Positions 36,827 through 45,934 of a stretch of DNA of 64,000 nucleotides are shown piece after piece (position 1 is the first letter of the stretch; the number at the start of each line of letters is the position of its first letter). The notes under the pieces were generated by a model that had not been told where the DNA came from, did not search any database, and saw only the letters and a program-made list of their open reading frames with translations. This stretch comes from Chitinophagales bacterium (GTDB lineage: Bacteria; Bacteroidota; Bacteroidia; Chitinophagales; JADIYW01). The stretch is from contig JAMLHI010000003.1 of NCBI GenBank assembly GCA_023957235.1, positions 1-64,000 of the forward strand, read 5' to 3'. A program made the position numbers and the translations under genes.

Positions 36827-37169
36827 TATCTAATTCAAATTTTATTCTGAAACTCAATTCGGTACGCACTGCGTTCCAAATTGGGAAAGCAAGGAAAAAC
36901 GCTCTCATATTATTGAGGTTGCGTTCATTAAATCCTTTTCCAAACTCTAAGGTCAGTTGGTCAGCAAGGTTTTTTAAAACAGCTTTGCCGTATTCTGCTC
37001 TACATACTCCTTTTTGTTCATCCTCAATAATTAACTGCCCGATTTCCCAATACATTTTAAGGAGAATAGTGTTGGTGTTTCGGTATACGGCAGCTTTAGC
37101 CTCTGATATAATTCGGGCAACAGCTGGGTATAAAGATTGATTTATATGTTGTATATTATCATTCATCAT
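36819..37169 (-). CDS. DUF1016 N-terminal-domain fragment embedded in the importer operon
   Basis: The 116-residue product matches the N-terminal domain of YhcG/DUF1016 proteins: YPAVARIISEAKAAVYRNTN, LLKMYWEIGQLIIEDEQKG, YGKAVLKNLADQLTLEFGKG and FNERNLNNMRAFFLAFP. Full-length members continue after NAVRTELS into a PDDEXK nuclease domain; here the chain stops after 11 more residues. The frame is open, the start touches the livM stop and the stop overlaps the livG start by eight bases, so it is neatly built into the operon. It may be a captured helical binding module or a recent remnant. The nuclease domain is absent from the surrounding sequence. Confidence 0.75.
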   Translation of the reverse strand: MMNDNIQHINQSLYPAVARIISEAKAAVYRNTNTILLKMYWEIGQLIIEDEQKGVCRAEYGKAVLKNLADQLTLEFGKGFNERNLNNMRAFFLAFPIWNAVRTELSFRIKFELDNE

Positions 37170-38038
37170 TATTGAATTAAATATTTTCCGAATAGCCCTT
37201 TTGGTTTAAACCTTACAATCAGCACTAATAATAAACCGAAAAGTATCATCCGCATATTGGCGGCAATACTGTCAGGCATTTGCAAAAACTTCAATAATTC
37301 GGGAAGCAGAATGTAAATGACTGCTCCTGTAATAGGTCCTATTATTCTTCCTGCTCCACCAATTAAAACAATGCTTAGGATTAAAATAGATTCATCTAAT
37401 GTGAATGAACTTGGGTCAATATAAGTAGTATAAGTTGCGTAAAGTGTACCTGCAATGCCTGCAATAACGGCAGAAAGCATAATGCTGATGCGTTTGTAGT
37501 AATTAGGGTTTTTGCCCAAACTCAAAACAGCAATCTGGTCATCTCTTGTTGCCTGTATCAATCGGCTGATAGGTGTTTTCAAAAACCAAACGTAAAAGAG
37601 AATGACCAACAAAACCCAAACGGCACCAAATACAGCAAAACTTGCAGGGGTGTTTATTTTCAACCCAAAAATTTCAGGATTGGATATTCCTGAAATGCCG
37701 TAAGTGCCGTTAGTAACAGGAATCCAGTTGTAAGCAAGGGAAAAGAAAATGATTTGCAAAGCCAATGTTGCCAAACTGAAATAAAGTTCTCTAACTTTTC
37801 CTGCAACAAAACTGAACAATAAAGCAGCAATGATACTAATTAATATAGCAACAGGCAATGCCAACCAATAAGAGAAACCGAATTTTGTAATGGTAATAGC
37901 TGCTGCGTATGCTCCCGATCCATAAAAAACCGCCTGTGCCAAACTCAACAAGCCTGACAAGCCTACCTTCTGATTGGCACTTAATGCCAACAGAATGTAA
38001 ATTTCAAGCATTACCAATATGTGAAAAATATAATTCAT
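37169..38038 (-). CDS. livM: LivM-type ABC transporter permease
   Basis: The protein has about eight hydrophobic helices and the LivM signatures ALSANQKVGLSGLLSLAQAV with FYGSGAYAAAI after it, then LYFSLATLALQIIF, and the EAA-like loop ATRDDQIAVLSLGKNPNYYK. The closing segment IVLIGGAGRIIGPITGAVIY is also typical. It overlaps livH by four bases. Confidence 0.92.
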   Translation of the reverse strand: MNYIFHILVMLEIYILLALSANQKVGLSGLLSLAQAVFYGSGAYAAAITITKFGFSYWLALPVAILISIIAALLFSFVAGKVRELYFSLATLALQIIFFSLAYNWIPVTNGTYGISGISNPEIFGLKINTPASFAVFGAVWVLLVILFYVWFLKTPISRLIQATRDDQIAVLSLGKNPNYYKRISIMLSAVIAGIAGTLYATYTTYIDPSSFTLDESILILSIVLIGGAGRIIGPITGAVIYILLPELLKFLQMPDSIAANMRMILFGLLLVLIVRFKPKGLFGKYLIQ

Positions 38039-38913
38039 GCTCTGTCTTTTCTTAAATTGTAACTAATGATGCCTTCTGTTTTGAATAAAATCACCAACAG
38101 TAAAATCAGGAATGTGATTCCTTCTTTCCATTGTGCATTGAGAAACCATTCAACAGCATTTTGAATAAAGGTCAATCCAACTGAAAAAACAATAATCAAA
38201 AGCACATTCAATCTTGCAACAAGAATGGCAACAACAGCTGCTGTAAGCGTAATGCTCATTCCTGCCTGTGGATCAATGCCTGTTTCCATAGTTTTAAGAA
38301 TGGCAGCAATGCAAGCTAAAATGCTCCCGATGATAAATACTTTGGTTCGTTCCTTTTCTGTGTTGATACCAAAAACTTTGCTGATTGTTTCATTGTCAGA
38401 AACAGCTTGTAAAGCCATGTTGGATTTCGTGACTTTCAAATAGAGTAGGAAAGTGGTAGTAGCTACTATTCCAACTATTGTTTGAATCATCTGGACTTTT
38501 GAGAAAATGATATTACTCAACCCAAAAGAACCTGAAACCGTATTGTCAATTATTTTATTTTCGTTGCCGAAAAACATTGCTAACCCATTTACAATGACCA
38601 CATACAGACCCATTGAGGCAATCAGGGAAATGCTTTGATTGGATTGTTTCTTTGTAAGTGGTAAGTAAATACTTTTTTCAATCAGGTAAATGAGAACTGC
38701 CACAGCCAAAATGGAAAAGGCAACGGCAAAAAACCAATTGTTAGTCTTTGTCAGCATCCACCAACACGCAAATGCTCCCGAAACATAAATGCCGCCATGT
38801 GCTAAATGAAATACTTTTGTTACCTGAAAAATATAAGTAAAGCCGATGGCTACAAGGCTAAGTAGTAACCCTGAAACAATGCTGTTCAATAATATCTGTA
38901 TGCTTTCTGTCAT
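38035..38913 (-). CDS. livH: LivH-type ABC transporter permease
   Basis: This is the first gene of the eleven-gene operon. It has about eight membrane helices and LivH signatures: LLSLVAIGFTYIFQVTKVFH, LAHGGIYVSGAFACWWML, the loop LQAVSDNETISKVFGINTEK and AAVVAILVARLNVLLI. Upstream, 38914-39147 is gene-free. There I see no complete promoter; ACCTTTG lies seven bases before the ATG but has no TTG at the right distance. Read-through from mnmE is possible. Confidence 0.92.
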   Translation of the reverse strand: MTESIQILLNSIVSGLLLSLVAIGFTYIFQVTKVFHLAHGGIYVSGAFACWWMLTKTNNWFFAVAFSILAVAVLIYLIEKSIYLPLTKKQSNQSISLIASMGLYVVIVNGLAMFFGNENKIIDNTVSGSFGLSNIIFSKVQMIQTIVGIVATTTFLLYLKVTKSNMALQAVSDNETISKVFGINTEKERTKVFIIGSILACIAAILKTMETGIDPQAGMSITLTAAVVAILVARLNVLLIIVFSVGLTFIQNAVEWFLNAQWKEGITFLILLLVILFKTEGIISYNLRKDRA

Positions 38914-39147
38914 CTTTTACAAAGGTCTATAATTATCTATTATCCTAAATTATCCTCTTACAAAAACCACAAATTGCTTTTGCCGAAGTCGGGTAAATTA
39001 TCTTCTTGAAAATATTGCTGTGTGGTACTACTTGGCGCATTATTTCTCCACTACATACTAATTTGTGCCATTGGGCAACAAAAAAGTGAAAGAAAAGTGT
39101 AATGAAATTCAACAAAAACAACTACTTGGCAAATAAAAGAAAGATAA

Positions 39148-40500
39148 TTACTTTCCGATACAAAATTTGCTAAAGATATTTCCCAATATGTCATCTGGAG
39201 TAATCTCTCCTGTGATACTACCTATATAATAAATAGCACTTCTGAGTTCTTGTGCGATTAATTCCAGAGAAAGACCTGACTCAATTCCATAAAGGACATT
39301 ATTCAATGATAGTGCTGACTCTCTTAGTGCTTCGAAATGTCTGACATTACTGACTGTAACATTAAGAGGGCTGGCAGTGGTGCCGCTCAACTCGATGAGC
39401 TGTTCTTTGAGTTGTTCTACATTAGTGTGTTGTAATGCAGAAATTGAGAGTTCATTGTCAAACATTTTTTCAGATGACTTATCTGTTTTGTTTTTTACTA
39501 ATAAATAGGGCTTCTGTGACTGATGTATTTCAGAAATAATATCTTCTATATAATGTTTTCCTACGGAGTGATCATATAATACAATGATGATTTGAGCTTT
39601 GGCAATCATTTGTTTGGATCGCTGTATTCCTAAAGCTTCGACATAATCATCAGTTTCACGGATGCCAGCAGTATCTATAAATCTAAATAAAATACCATTG
39701 ATGACTATAGTGTCTTCTATGACATCTCTTGTTGTTCCTGCAATATCAGAAACGATAGCTTTTTCTTCCTCTAGTAAATTATTAAGTAAAGTACTTTTAC
39801 CTACATTGGGTGGTCCAATGATAGCCACACTAATACCATTTTTAATGGCATTGCCGTATTGAAATGTTTCACTCAGTTTGTTGACTTCATTCAGAATAGA
39901 ATAAACACTTGTTTTGAGTTGCTCTCTATTTGCAAATTCTACATCTTCTTCACCAAAGTCTAGTTCGAGTTCTAATAAAGAAGAAAAGTCTAGTAATTGA
40001 TTACGCATATCTTTGAGCTGATTAGAAACTCCACCTTTGAGCTGATGAAGTGCAAGTTGCAATTGTGCTTCAGATTCACTAGCAATGACATCGGCAACCG
40101 CTTCTGCTTGAAGAAGATTAAATCTTCCATTCAGAAAAGCTCTTTGGGTATATTCACCAGGTAAGGCAAGACGTGCACCCAATTGAATCAATAAGGAAAT
40201 AATTTTTCTTTGTATCAGTACTGAACCATGACAAGATATTTCTACAGTATCTTCTTTAGTATAAGATCTAGGTGCCCAAAAGCAAGTAATAACAACTTCA
40301 TCTATCTGAATGTTTTCATCATATATATGACCATATAAAACAGAAGGTTTTTGAGATTTTTCAATTTTTCCACCTTTAAAACATTTGTTAATAATTGAAA
40401 AAGTATCCTTGCCGGACATCCGGATGACTGCGATAGCACCTAAACCATTGGGGGTGGAAAGAGCTACAATAGTATTTTCTTTGTCTTTGAAATATTTCAT
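39148..40500 (-). CDS. mnmE: tRNA uridine-5-carboxymethylaminomethyl modification GTPase MnmE
   Basis: With MnmG, MnmE modifies the wobble uridine of several tRNAs. The N-terminal folate-binding domain starts NTIVALSTPNGLGAIAVIRM and includes ALPGEYTQRAFLNGR. The GTPase domain has G1 GPPNVGKSTLLNNLL, G2 IAGTTRDVIED, G3 DTAGIR and G4 VKNKTDKS. The C-terminus is FSKFCIGK, the conserved CxGK tail with the catalytic Cys. Length of 450 residues is normal. It marks the right border of the accessory block. Confidence 0.97.
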   Translation of the reverse strand: MKYFKDKENTIVALSTPNGLGAIAVIRMSGKDTFSIINKCFKGGKIEKSQKPSVLYGHIYDENIQIDEVVITCFWAPRSYTKEDTVEISCHGSVLIQRKIISLLIQLGARLALPGEYTQRAFLNGRFNLLQAEAVADVIASESEAQLQLALHQLKGGVSNQLKDMRNQLLDFSSLLELELDFGEEDVEFANREQLKTSVYSILNEVNKLSETFQYGNAIKNGISVAIIGPPNVGKSTLLNNLLEEEKAIVSDIAGTTRDVIEDTIVINGILFRFIDTAGIRETDDYVEALGIQRSKQMIAKAQIIIVLYDHSVGKHYIEDIISEIHQSQKPYLLVKNKTDKSSEKMFDNELSISALQHTNVEQLKEQLIELSGTTASPLNVTVSNVRHFEALRESALSLNNVLYGIESGLSLELIAQELRSAIYYIGSITGEITPDDILGNIFSKFCIGK

Positions 40501-40645
40501 TAATAGTCGGTTAGTTATGAAATGTTTTTAAAAATAGGGTGCGTTTTCAGGTGAAAAATCAAGAAAATGTTAAATTTAACAATTAGTTCTTTGTTTTTTA
40601 ATTAAAAATACGGTGCAAGGTGTTACAAATTACAAAACTTAATTA

Positions 40646-40653
40646 TAAATTTG
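40646..40653 (+). promoter_or_regulatory. Possible -7 box of the OmpA-family gene
   Basis: TAAATTTG matches TAnnTTTG, 30 bases before the ATG at 40684. No clear TTG is present 17-23 bases upstream. Confidence 0.4.
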
Positions 40654-40683
40654 CCCTACACGAATCTTAAATTAAACCTAATA

Positions 40684-42192
40684 ATGTTATTTATGAAGAT
40701 ATTCAAATTGAAACATGCTCAAGTAGGACTTGGAATTTTGAGTATAGGACTACTTAGCTTCCCCCTATCTTCAAATGCAGAGGGACTCCAAACGGATAAA
40801 ATTTTAAAAAATTATTCAGTCACAGTTCATGCGGGAGCTACAAGACCATTTACCGATGTTCGTTCTTACGACTTTATCAACATCAAAAGACCCAAAGCTG
40901 ATGTTCAGTATGGTATGGGAGCTTCTGTCACAAGAATGTTTGGCGGTGTATTCGGATTACAAGCTGATTATACCTTTGGTAAATTACAAGGAACATCTAG
41001 ACCTTTAAAAGCTGGATATCAAGACAAGACTACATTCTTACAAATGGGTTTTAAAGATCCTTTCTATTTTAAGACCTTATTTCACCAACCATCTTTAAAT
41101 CTATATATTAATTTTTCAAACATGTTTGTAGGATTAAATAGATATATCAGAGCAAATAAAGAAGGTCGTCCTTTGAATGAAAGAAAAGTATCTGCTTACG
41201 GTAAAGTAGGTATAGGTATGATTTTCTTCGATTCTAAATTGTACAATCTAGAAAATGATAAACATCCTCAACCTTATAAATATATGAGAGGATTTACCAA
41301 TAAAACAACAGAGATTGTTGTTCCAATGGCACTAGGTGTGAAATACAAAATCAATACAAAATTTGATGTCGGAGTTGAAGGTCAATATAATTTGACTAAT
41401 GGTGACAAATTAGATGCACTAGTATTAGATAGCCGTAAGACAGGAAGATTTGATAAGTATGCTTATGTAAACGCTAACTTTACTTACAAATTTGGTAGCA
41501 AAGAAACTCAAAAGGAACACTTAGAATGGGTGAATTCACTAGAATCTTATATGACCAATACAGATGCTAAATTGGCAAACTTGTACACTGTTAAAGATGC
41601 TGATAATGACGGCGTAATTGATGAGTTGGACTGGGAACCAGAGACTGAGGAAGGTGCTATCGTAGATACTCATGGTAGAACTGTAGATAGCGATGGTGAT
41701 GGTATTCCTGACCATAAAGATCCAGAGCCTTTCTCTTCTCCTATGTTACCTATTAAAGATGGTGTAAACGTTAGACAAGATGGATTGACTCCAGATATGA
41801 TTAACCAAATCAAAGAATTGGTATCTACTGAAGTGAAAACTCAAATCTCTGGATGGTTCTTTTCTATTGTGTTCTTTGACTTAGATAAATCTAATATCAG
41901 AACAAGTGAAATTCCTGAATTGTATCAAGTTGCTAATTATATGTTGAGATTCCCTGAAGTGAAAATGAACATCAAAGGTTATACTGACGTAAGAGCAAGT
42001 GAAAAATATAATATTGGCCTTTCTGAAAGAAGAACAGATGCTGTTATCAATTATTTAGTCAATACTTATGGTATTTCTAGAGATAGATTTGTAGGTTCTT
42101 ATTTTGGTGAAGCTGATAATATGGTTAAAAACGCTACTAAAGAACAACAACATCAATTGAATAGAAGAGTTGAAATCACAATCGTGAATTAG
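40684..42192 (+). CDS. OmpA-family outer-membrane protein
   Basis: After a signal peptide ending near LLSFPLSSNAEG, residues about 30-265 form a beta-rich outer-membrane domain with many aromatic strand ends (AYVNANFTYKFG). Thrombospondin type 3-like calcium-binding repeats follow: DADNDGVIDELDWEPE and DSDGDGIPDHKDPEPF. The C-terminal OmpA peptidoglycan-binding domain contains FFDLDKSNIRTSE, YTDVRASEKYNIGLSERR and LNRRVEITIV. It probably ties the outer membrane to the wall. I chose the ATG at 40684 (a second one is at 40693); the TTG at 40651 lies within the promoter-like box. Confidence 0.9.
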   Translation: MLFMKIFKLKHAQVGLGILSIGLLSFPLSSNAEGLQTDKILKNYSVTVHAGATRPFTDVRSYDFINIKRPKADVQYGMGASVTRMFGGVFGLQADYTFGKLQGTSRPLKAGYQDKTTFLQMGFKDPFYFKTLFHQPSLNLYINFSNMFVGLNRYIRANKEGRPLNERKVSAYGKVGIGMIFFDSKLYNLENDKHPQPYKYMRGFTNKTTEIVVPMALGVKYKINTKFDVGVEGQYNLTNGDKLDALVLDSRKTGRFDKYAYVNANFTYKFGSKETQKEHLEWVNSLESYMTNTDAKLANLYTVKDADNDGVIDELDWEPETEEGAIVDTHGRTVDSDGDGIPDHKDPEPFSSPMLPIKDGVNVRQDGLTPDMINQIKELVSTEVKTQISGWFFSIVFFDLDKSNIRTSEIPELYQVANYMLRFPEVKMNIKGYTDVRASEKYNIGLSERRTDAVINYLVNTYGISRDRFVGSYFGEADNMVKNATKEQQHQLNRRVEITIVN

Positions 42193-42214
42193 TTAAAAAT
42201 TCTTTAAAATAAGT

Positions 42215-42245
42215 ATGGGTTGCAACTTGCAACCCATTTTTTTTA
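42215..42245 (+). terminator. Rho-independent terminator of the OmpA-family gene
   Basis: ATGGGTTGCAA and TTGCAACCCAT form a near-perfect hairpin (42215-42237), followed by a run of T, 23 bases after the stop. Confidence 0.85.
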
Positions 42246-42258
42246 TCTTTAATGGATA

Positions 42259-42292
42259 TTGTCTAAATAGGAAAAGTATTTTATTACCTTTG
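42259..42292 (+). promoter_or_regulatory. Promoter of the export-PKS operon
   Basis: TTG (42259-42261) is followed after 23 bases by TACCTTTG (42285-42292) and then CACC, a common Bacteroidota form. The leader to the ATG at 42311 would be about 12 bases. Confidence 0.55.
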
Positions 42293-42310
42293 CACCTTTA
42301 AATATTTCTA

Positions 42311-44782
42311 ATGAAAAAATTAATTGCATCTGCAATTTTTATTACATCCTTACTATTTACAGCCCAAGCTCAAGTAAGCGGAATTAATCTTAATCAAATA
42401 ACTAATATGCTGAGTCCATCTAAAATGATGGGACAATTGCCAAATGTCAATCAATCCTCCATGATGGGATTGGATCAGAATACTTTGAAGTTGTTGATGG
42501 GAAGTCAAGAAAATTTGGATGAGAAAGGTAAGCCAACAACTCCAACTAAAGTTCCTGCTGCTATTGCAACTCCTGCCGCTGGTGATGTGAACCCGACTGC
42601 TGGTTTTGATTTGAGTAGTTCCGAAGGCTTATTTGATATGTTATATTCTCAGACAGCAAGAATGAGAACTTTGCAAGATTCTATAGGAATCATGCAGAAA
42701 AAAATAGATGATTCAAGTTTTGAAAAAACAAAGACCTTATATGTGTGGGGACATGAATTGTTTCATAATGATTTATTACAGACTTATGTTAAATCTGTTG
42801 ATGCAAAAGTCAACGATTCATATATTGTAAGCGTCAATGATGAAATCACACTAGCAGTCTGGGGTTATGCTGATTATAATGGAACTTTTAAAGTGAGTAA
42901 AGATGGATATATTCAAATTCCTGAGTTTGGTAGAGTATATGTAAAGGGGCTTACTTTTGGAGCTGTAAAACAATTAATTGCTAAAAGATTAGCTTCATTT
43001 ATTAATCCAAAGAACACGCAGTATGAAATTACTTTGAACTATGCTAGAAATATTAATATTAACATTTTAGGAGAAGTGATACAACCTGGTACATTTCAGA
43101 TTCCCGCAGTTAATTCTGTGTTTAATGCCTTAAATGCAGCTTATGGTCCTTCTCCAACTGGTAGTTTGAGGAATATTGATGTTCGTAGAGATGGAAAATT
43201 AGTGAGGTCTTTTGACGTCTATGAATTCTTATTGAATAATGATGCTAAACAAAATTTTTATCTGCAAGAGAATGATGTGATTTATGTACCAGTCATTGGT
43301 AAGGTCATAGAAATTACTGGAGCCGTTAGAAAGGAGAATAAATATGAATTGAAGGATGGTGAAGGTATAAAAAAGATTTTAGACTTTGCCGGAGGGCTTC
43401 AAGCAAATGCTTATACTGATTTGATTAAGATTGAAAGATATGTGAACCAAAAGGTAGAAGTTATCAATATTAATCTTACAGATATCTTAAAAAGCGGTAG
43501 TGATTTTGCGCTTCAAGATGGGGATAAAATTTATATTCCTCAAGCTAATATTAGAGGAGAAGATGCAATTGAAATAGCAGGTACAGTTTTAATTCCAGGC
43601 ATCTATGAGTTTAAAGAGGGGTTCAGAGTAAGTGACCTGATAAAAATTGCAGGTGGAATGTTACCACAAACCTATATGGATAGAGCTTATTTGAATAGAA
43701 GAATGGATGATGGCTCTTCTGTATTGATGAAAATTAGCTTGAAAGATATTTTCTTAGATGAGAATACTTCTGATAATATTTTATTAAAGAAAATGGACAA
43801 ATTGGAATTATTTTCAAAAAGCAGTTTTGTTGAAAAATTTAGTGTTTCAATTACTGGCTCCGTTCGTAAGCCTGTAAAAATGGATTATTCAGAAGGTCTC
43901 ACTTTGAATGATTTGATTTTTTATGCTGGAGGCTTGAAAAAAGAAGCTGCAAATAATAAGATTGAAATTTCTAGAGTAATCAATGTAAAAGGCGATGTTG
44001 ATAAGACTATGGAAGCCCAGAGAGTTGTTGTTCAAACATTACAAATAGGTCCTAATTTAGAATTGGATAATTTTTCTAAAAATTATGAATTAGCTCCTAT
44101 GGATCAAGTTTTTGTTAGAAAAAGTGTTGATTTTAATGAACAGATGACAGTCGCTCTTACAGGCGAAGTAATGTATCCAGGAACTTATCCTATTCTAGCT
44201 AAGAATGAGACAATTATTCAATTGATAGAGAGAGCTGGAGGATTGACTCCTTTTGCACATATCAATTCTGCAAAATTATATAGAAAAGACAGTGTAAACG
44301 CTATTGAAATTTTAGATTTAAAAGTGGCATATAGCGATTCTAGTTCTTATGCTAACTATGCATTAATGAATGGTGATATAATTGAAATCCCAACTATGAA
44401 TCCAATGGTATCTGTCAAAGGTGCAATTAAATATCCTACAGATTCTAATCGTTTTGTATCTGCTAGATATATACCTGGAAAATCAGCGAAATACTATATT
44501 AAAAATTATGGTGGAGGTTATGCTCCTAGAGCTAATAGAAAATTGACGGTGGTCATGCATCCTAATGGAGATATTGGTAGGACGAAAAATTTCTTAGGCA
44601 TTAAAAAATACGCAAAAGTAAGAGAAGGCTCTCAAGTGTTGACGTATGCTAAACCACCTAAACCAGAAGATATTCCTGTGCCTAAGCAACCTCTAAACTG
44701 GAATTTGGTTTTGCCTAGTATCATTGTTTCTTTGAGTAGTGCAGCATCTACAATTGCTATTATTTTCTTGTTGAAAAAATAA
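42311..44782 (+). CDS. Wza-like polysaccharide export protein with multiple SLBB domains
   Basis: A signal peptide (ASAIFITSLLFTAQAQ) is followed by a Met/Asn/Gln-rich low-complexity stretch (residues 25-110). A polysaccharide-export domain follows near 175-255 (SVNDEITLAVWGYADYNGTF, DGYIQIPEFGRVYVKGLT), then about five SLBB repeats of the form ITGAVRKE, IAGTVLIPGIYEF, ITGSVRKPVKMDY and LTGEVMYPGTYPI. A C-terminal membrane helix (WNLVLPSIIVSLSSAAST) is present. The protein would form or plug the export channel across the envelope. It is first in an operon with a Wzz-like protein and a polyketide synthase. Confidence 0.88.
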   Translation: MKKLIASAIFITSLLFTAQAQVSGINLNQITNMLSPSKMMGQLPNVNQSSMMGLDQNTLKLLMGSQENLDEKGKPTTPTKVPAAIATPAAGDVNPTAGFDLSSSEGLFDMLYSQTARMRTLQDSIGIMQKKIDDSSFEKTKTLYVWGHELFHNDLLQTYVKSVDAKVNDSYIVSVNDEITLAVWGYADYNGTFKVSKDGYIQIPEFGRVYVKGLTFGAVKQLIAKRLASFINPKNTQYEITLNYARNININILGEVIQPGTFQIPAVNSVFNALNAAYGPSPTGSLRNIDVRRDGKLVRSFDVYEFLLNNDAKQNFYLQENDVIYVPVIGKVIEITGAVRKENKYELKDGEGIKKILDFAGGLQANAYTDLIKIERYVNQKVEVININLTDILKSGSDFALQDGDKIYIPQANIRGEDAIEIAGTVLIPGIYEFKEGFRVSDLIKIAGGMLPQTYMDRAYLNRRMDDGSSVLMKISLKDIFLDENTSDNILLKKMDKLELFSKSSFVEKFSVSITGSVRKPVKMDYSEGLTLNDLIFYAGGLKKEAANNKIEISRVINVKGDVDKTMEAQRVVVQTLQIGPNLELDNFSKNYELAPMDQVFVRKSVDFNEQMTVALTGEVMYPGTYPILAKNETIIQLIERAGGLTPFAHINSAKLYRKDSVNAIEILDLKVAYSDSSSYANYALMNGDIIEIPTMNPMVSVKGAIKYPTDSNRFVSARYIPGKSAKYYIKNYGGGYAPRANRKLTVVMHPNGDIGRTKNFLGIKKYAKVREGSQVLTYAKPPKPEDIPVPKQPLNWNLVLPSIIVSLSSAASTIAIIFLLKK

Positions 44783-44798
44783 AAGAGCTTCTAGTAGT

Positions 44799-45881
44799 AT
44801 GGATCCGTATTTTCAAAGTGACGATATTAAGCTGACTGATTTACTCAGAGGCATAAAGAATTATTCAATATATGTACTGAAACGTATCTATATTGTCATC
44901 GCTGCAACTATATTATTGTATTATGGAGGTCGTTGGTTTGCAGATATATCTGAGAAGCAATGGGTAGCTAATGCATCTTTTAATGCGATAGATTCTCGTA
45001 GTGGTGGAGGTTTTGGTGGCTTGATGTCCCTTGCTTCATCATTTGTAGGAATAGGAGGAGGAACGTCTAATGATATTTTATCAGGGATTTTTTCTTCTCG
45101 TAATGTTGTGAAGACTTCATTATTAGATGAAGTAGAAATTCATGGTAAAAAAGATAAAATTATCAATTTCTATTTAGAGTCATTGGGGTATATGGATGTT
45201 TATAAAGCTACTCCAGGATTGGAAGATTTTAAGTTTACCGCTGTAGATATTTATAAACTTTCTCCAACAGAGGATAGTGTTATTTCTGAAGTGTATAATT
45301 CACTTGTTGAGGATTACATTGAAGTAGAGTTTGACCCTTTGGCGGGTTTAATTCGTGCAGGTGTTTATACTCCAACTAAGGAAGTTGCTCAAAAACTATG
45401 TGAATCCATGTTGAGAAATACTCAACAATATTATGCTTTGAGTGCCAATCGTAAAGCTTTGGATGGATATAATAAATTGAAAAGTAGAGTAGATTCTATT
45501 GATGGCGCTTTGACTTATTATAATGGTTTAGTGGCAACCACCAAAGACCAGAATATTTTTAATAAGAAAGACGAAGGTGTATTATCTTTGACTGAATACA
45601 ATAGAGAAATTGCATTTTTGAATATTCAATATAATGATGCATTGTCTTCCTTAGAAGCAGCTAAAAGTGCTTTAGGAACCGAAAGTGATGTGATGAGGAT
45701 AGTTGACCAGCCGGCATTTTCTACAGAGATTGATGAAAGAGATCCGGATTTTTGGGGATTAATAGGTTTGGGGGTCGGTGCTGTTTTAAGTATTCTTATC
45801 CTTTGTTTCGTTAAGGCTTCTCAAGATTCTTTTACAGAAGAAAAGTTGGAAAAGGAAAAAATGACTACAACAATCTCCTAG
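44799..45881 (+). CDS. Wzz-like chain-length determinant/export protein
   Basis: The protein has membrane helices at about residues 28-45 and 320-340, with a large periplasmic part between them, the Wzz topology. LRGIKNYSIYVLKRIYIVIA resembles the start of chain-length determinants, and the coiled part around 215-300 is typical. No C-terminal tyrosine-kinase domain follows. A Gly/Ser-rich loop (residues 66-95) is unusual. It follows the Wza-like gene by 16 bases and precedes the PKS gene by 53. Confidence 0.75.
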   Translation: MDPYFQSDDIKLTDLLRGIKNYSIYVLKRIYIVIAATILLYYGGRWFADISEKQWVANASFNAIDSRSGGGFGGLMSLASSFVGIGGGTSNDILSGIFSSRNVVKTSLLDEVEIHGKKDKIINFYLESLGYMDVYKATPGLEDFKFTAVDIYKLSPTEDSVISEVYNSLVEDYIEVEFDPLAGLIRAGVYTPTKEVAQKLCESMLRNTQQYYALSANRKALDGYNKLKSRVDSIDGALTYYNGLVATTKDQNIFNKKDEGVLSLTEYNREIAFLNIQYNDALSSLEAAKSALGTESDVMRIVDQPAFSTEIDERDPDFWGLIGLGVGAVLSILILCFVKASQDSFTEEKLEKEKMTTTIS

Positions 45882-45934
45882 GTTTTTACTTAAATCGTAT
45901 ATAGATGTTATCTTTATAGGAAAACTATCTATCT

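Noticed and set aside
38986-38993. AAGTCGGG before livH, resembling the IS right end and possibly marking the other edge of the accessory block
   Set aside because: Only eight bases match and the flanking sequence differs, so chance is likely.
40651-40683. TTG start for the OmpA-family gene
   Set aside because: The codon is part of the TAAATTTG promoter-like box; ATGs at 40684 and 40693 precede the signal peptide.
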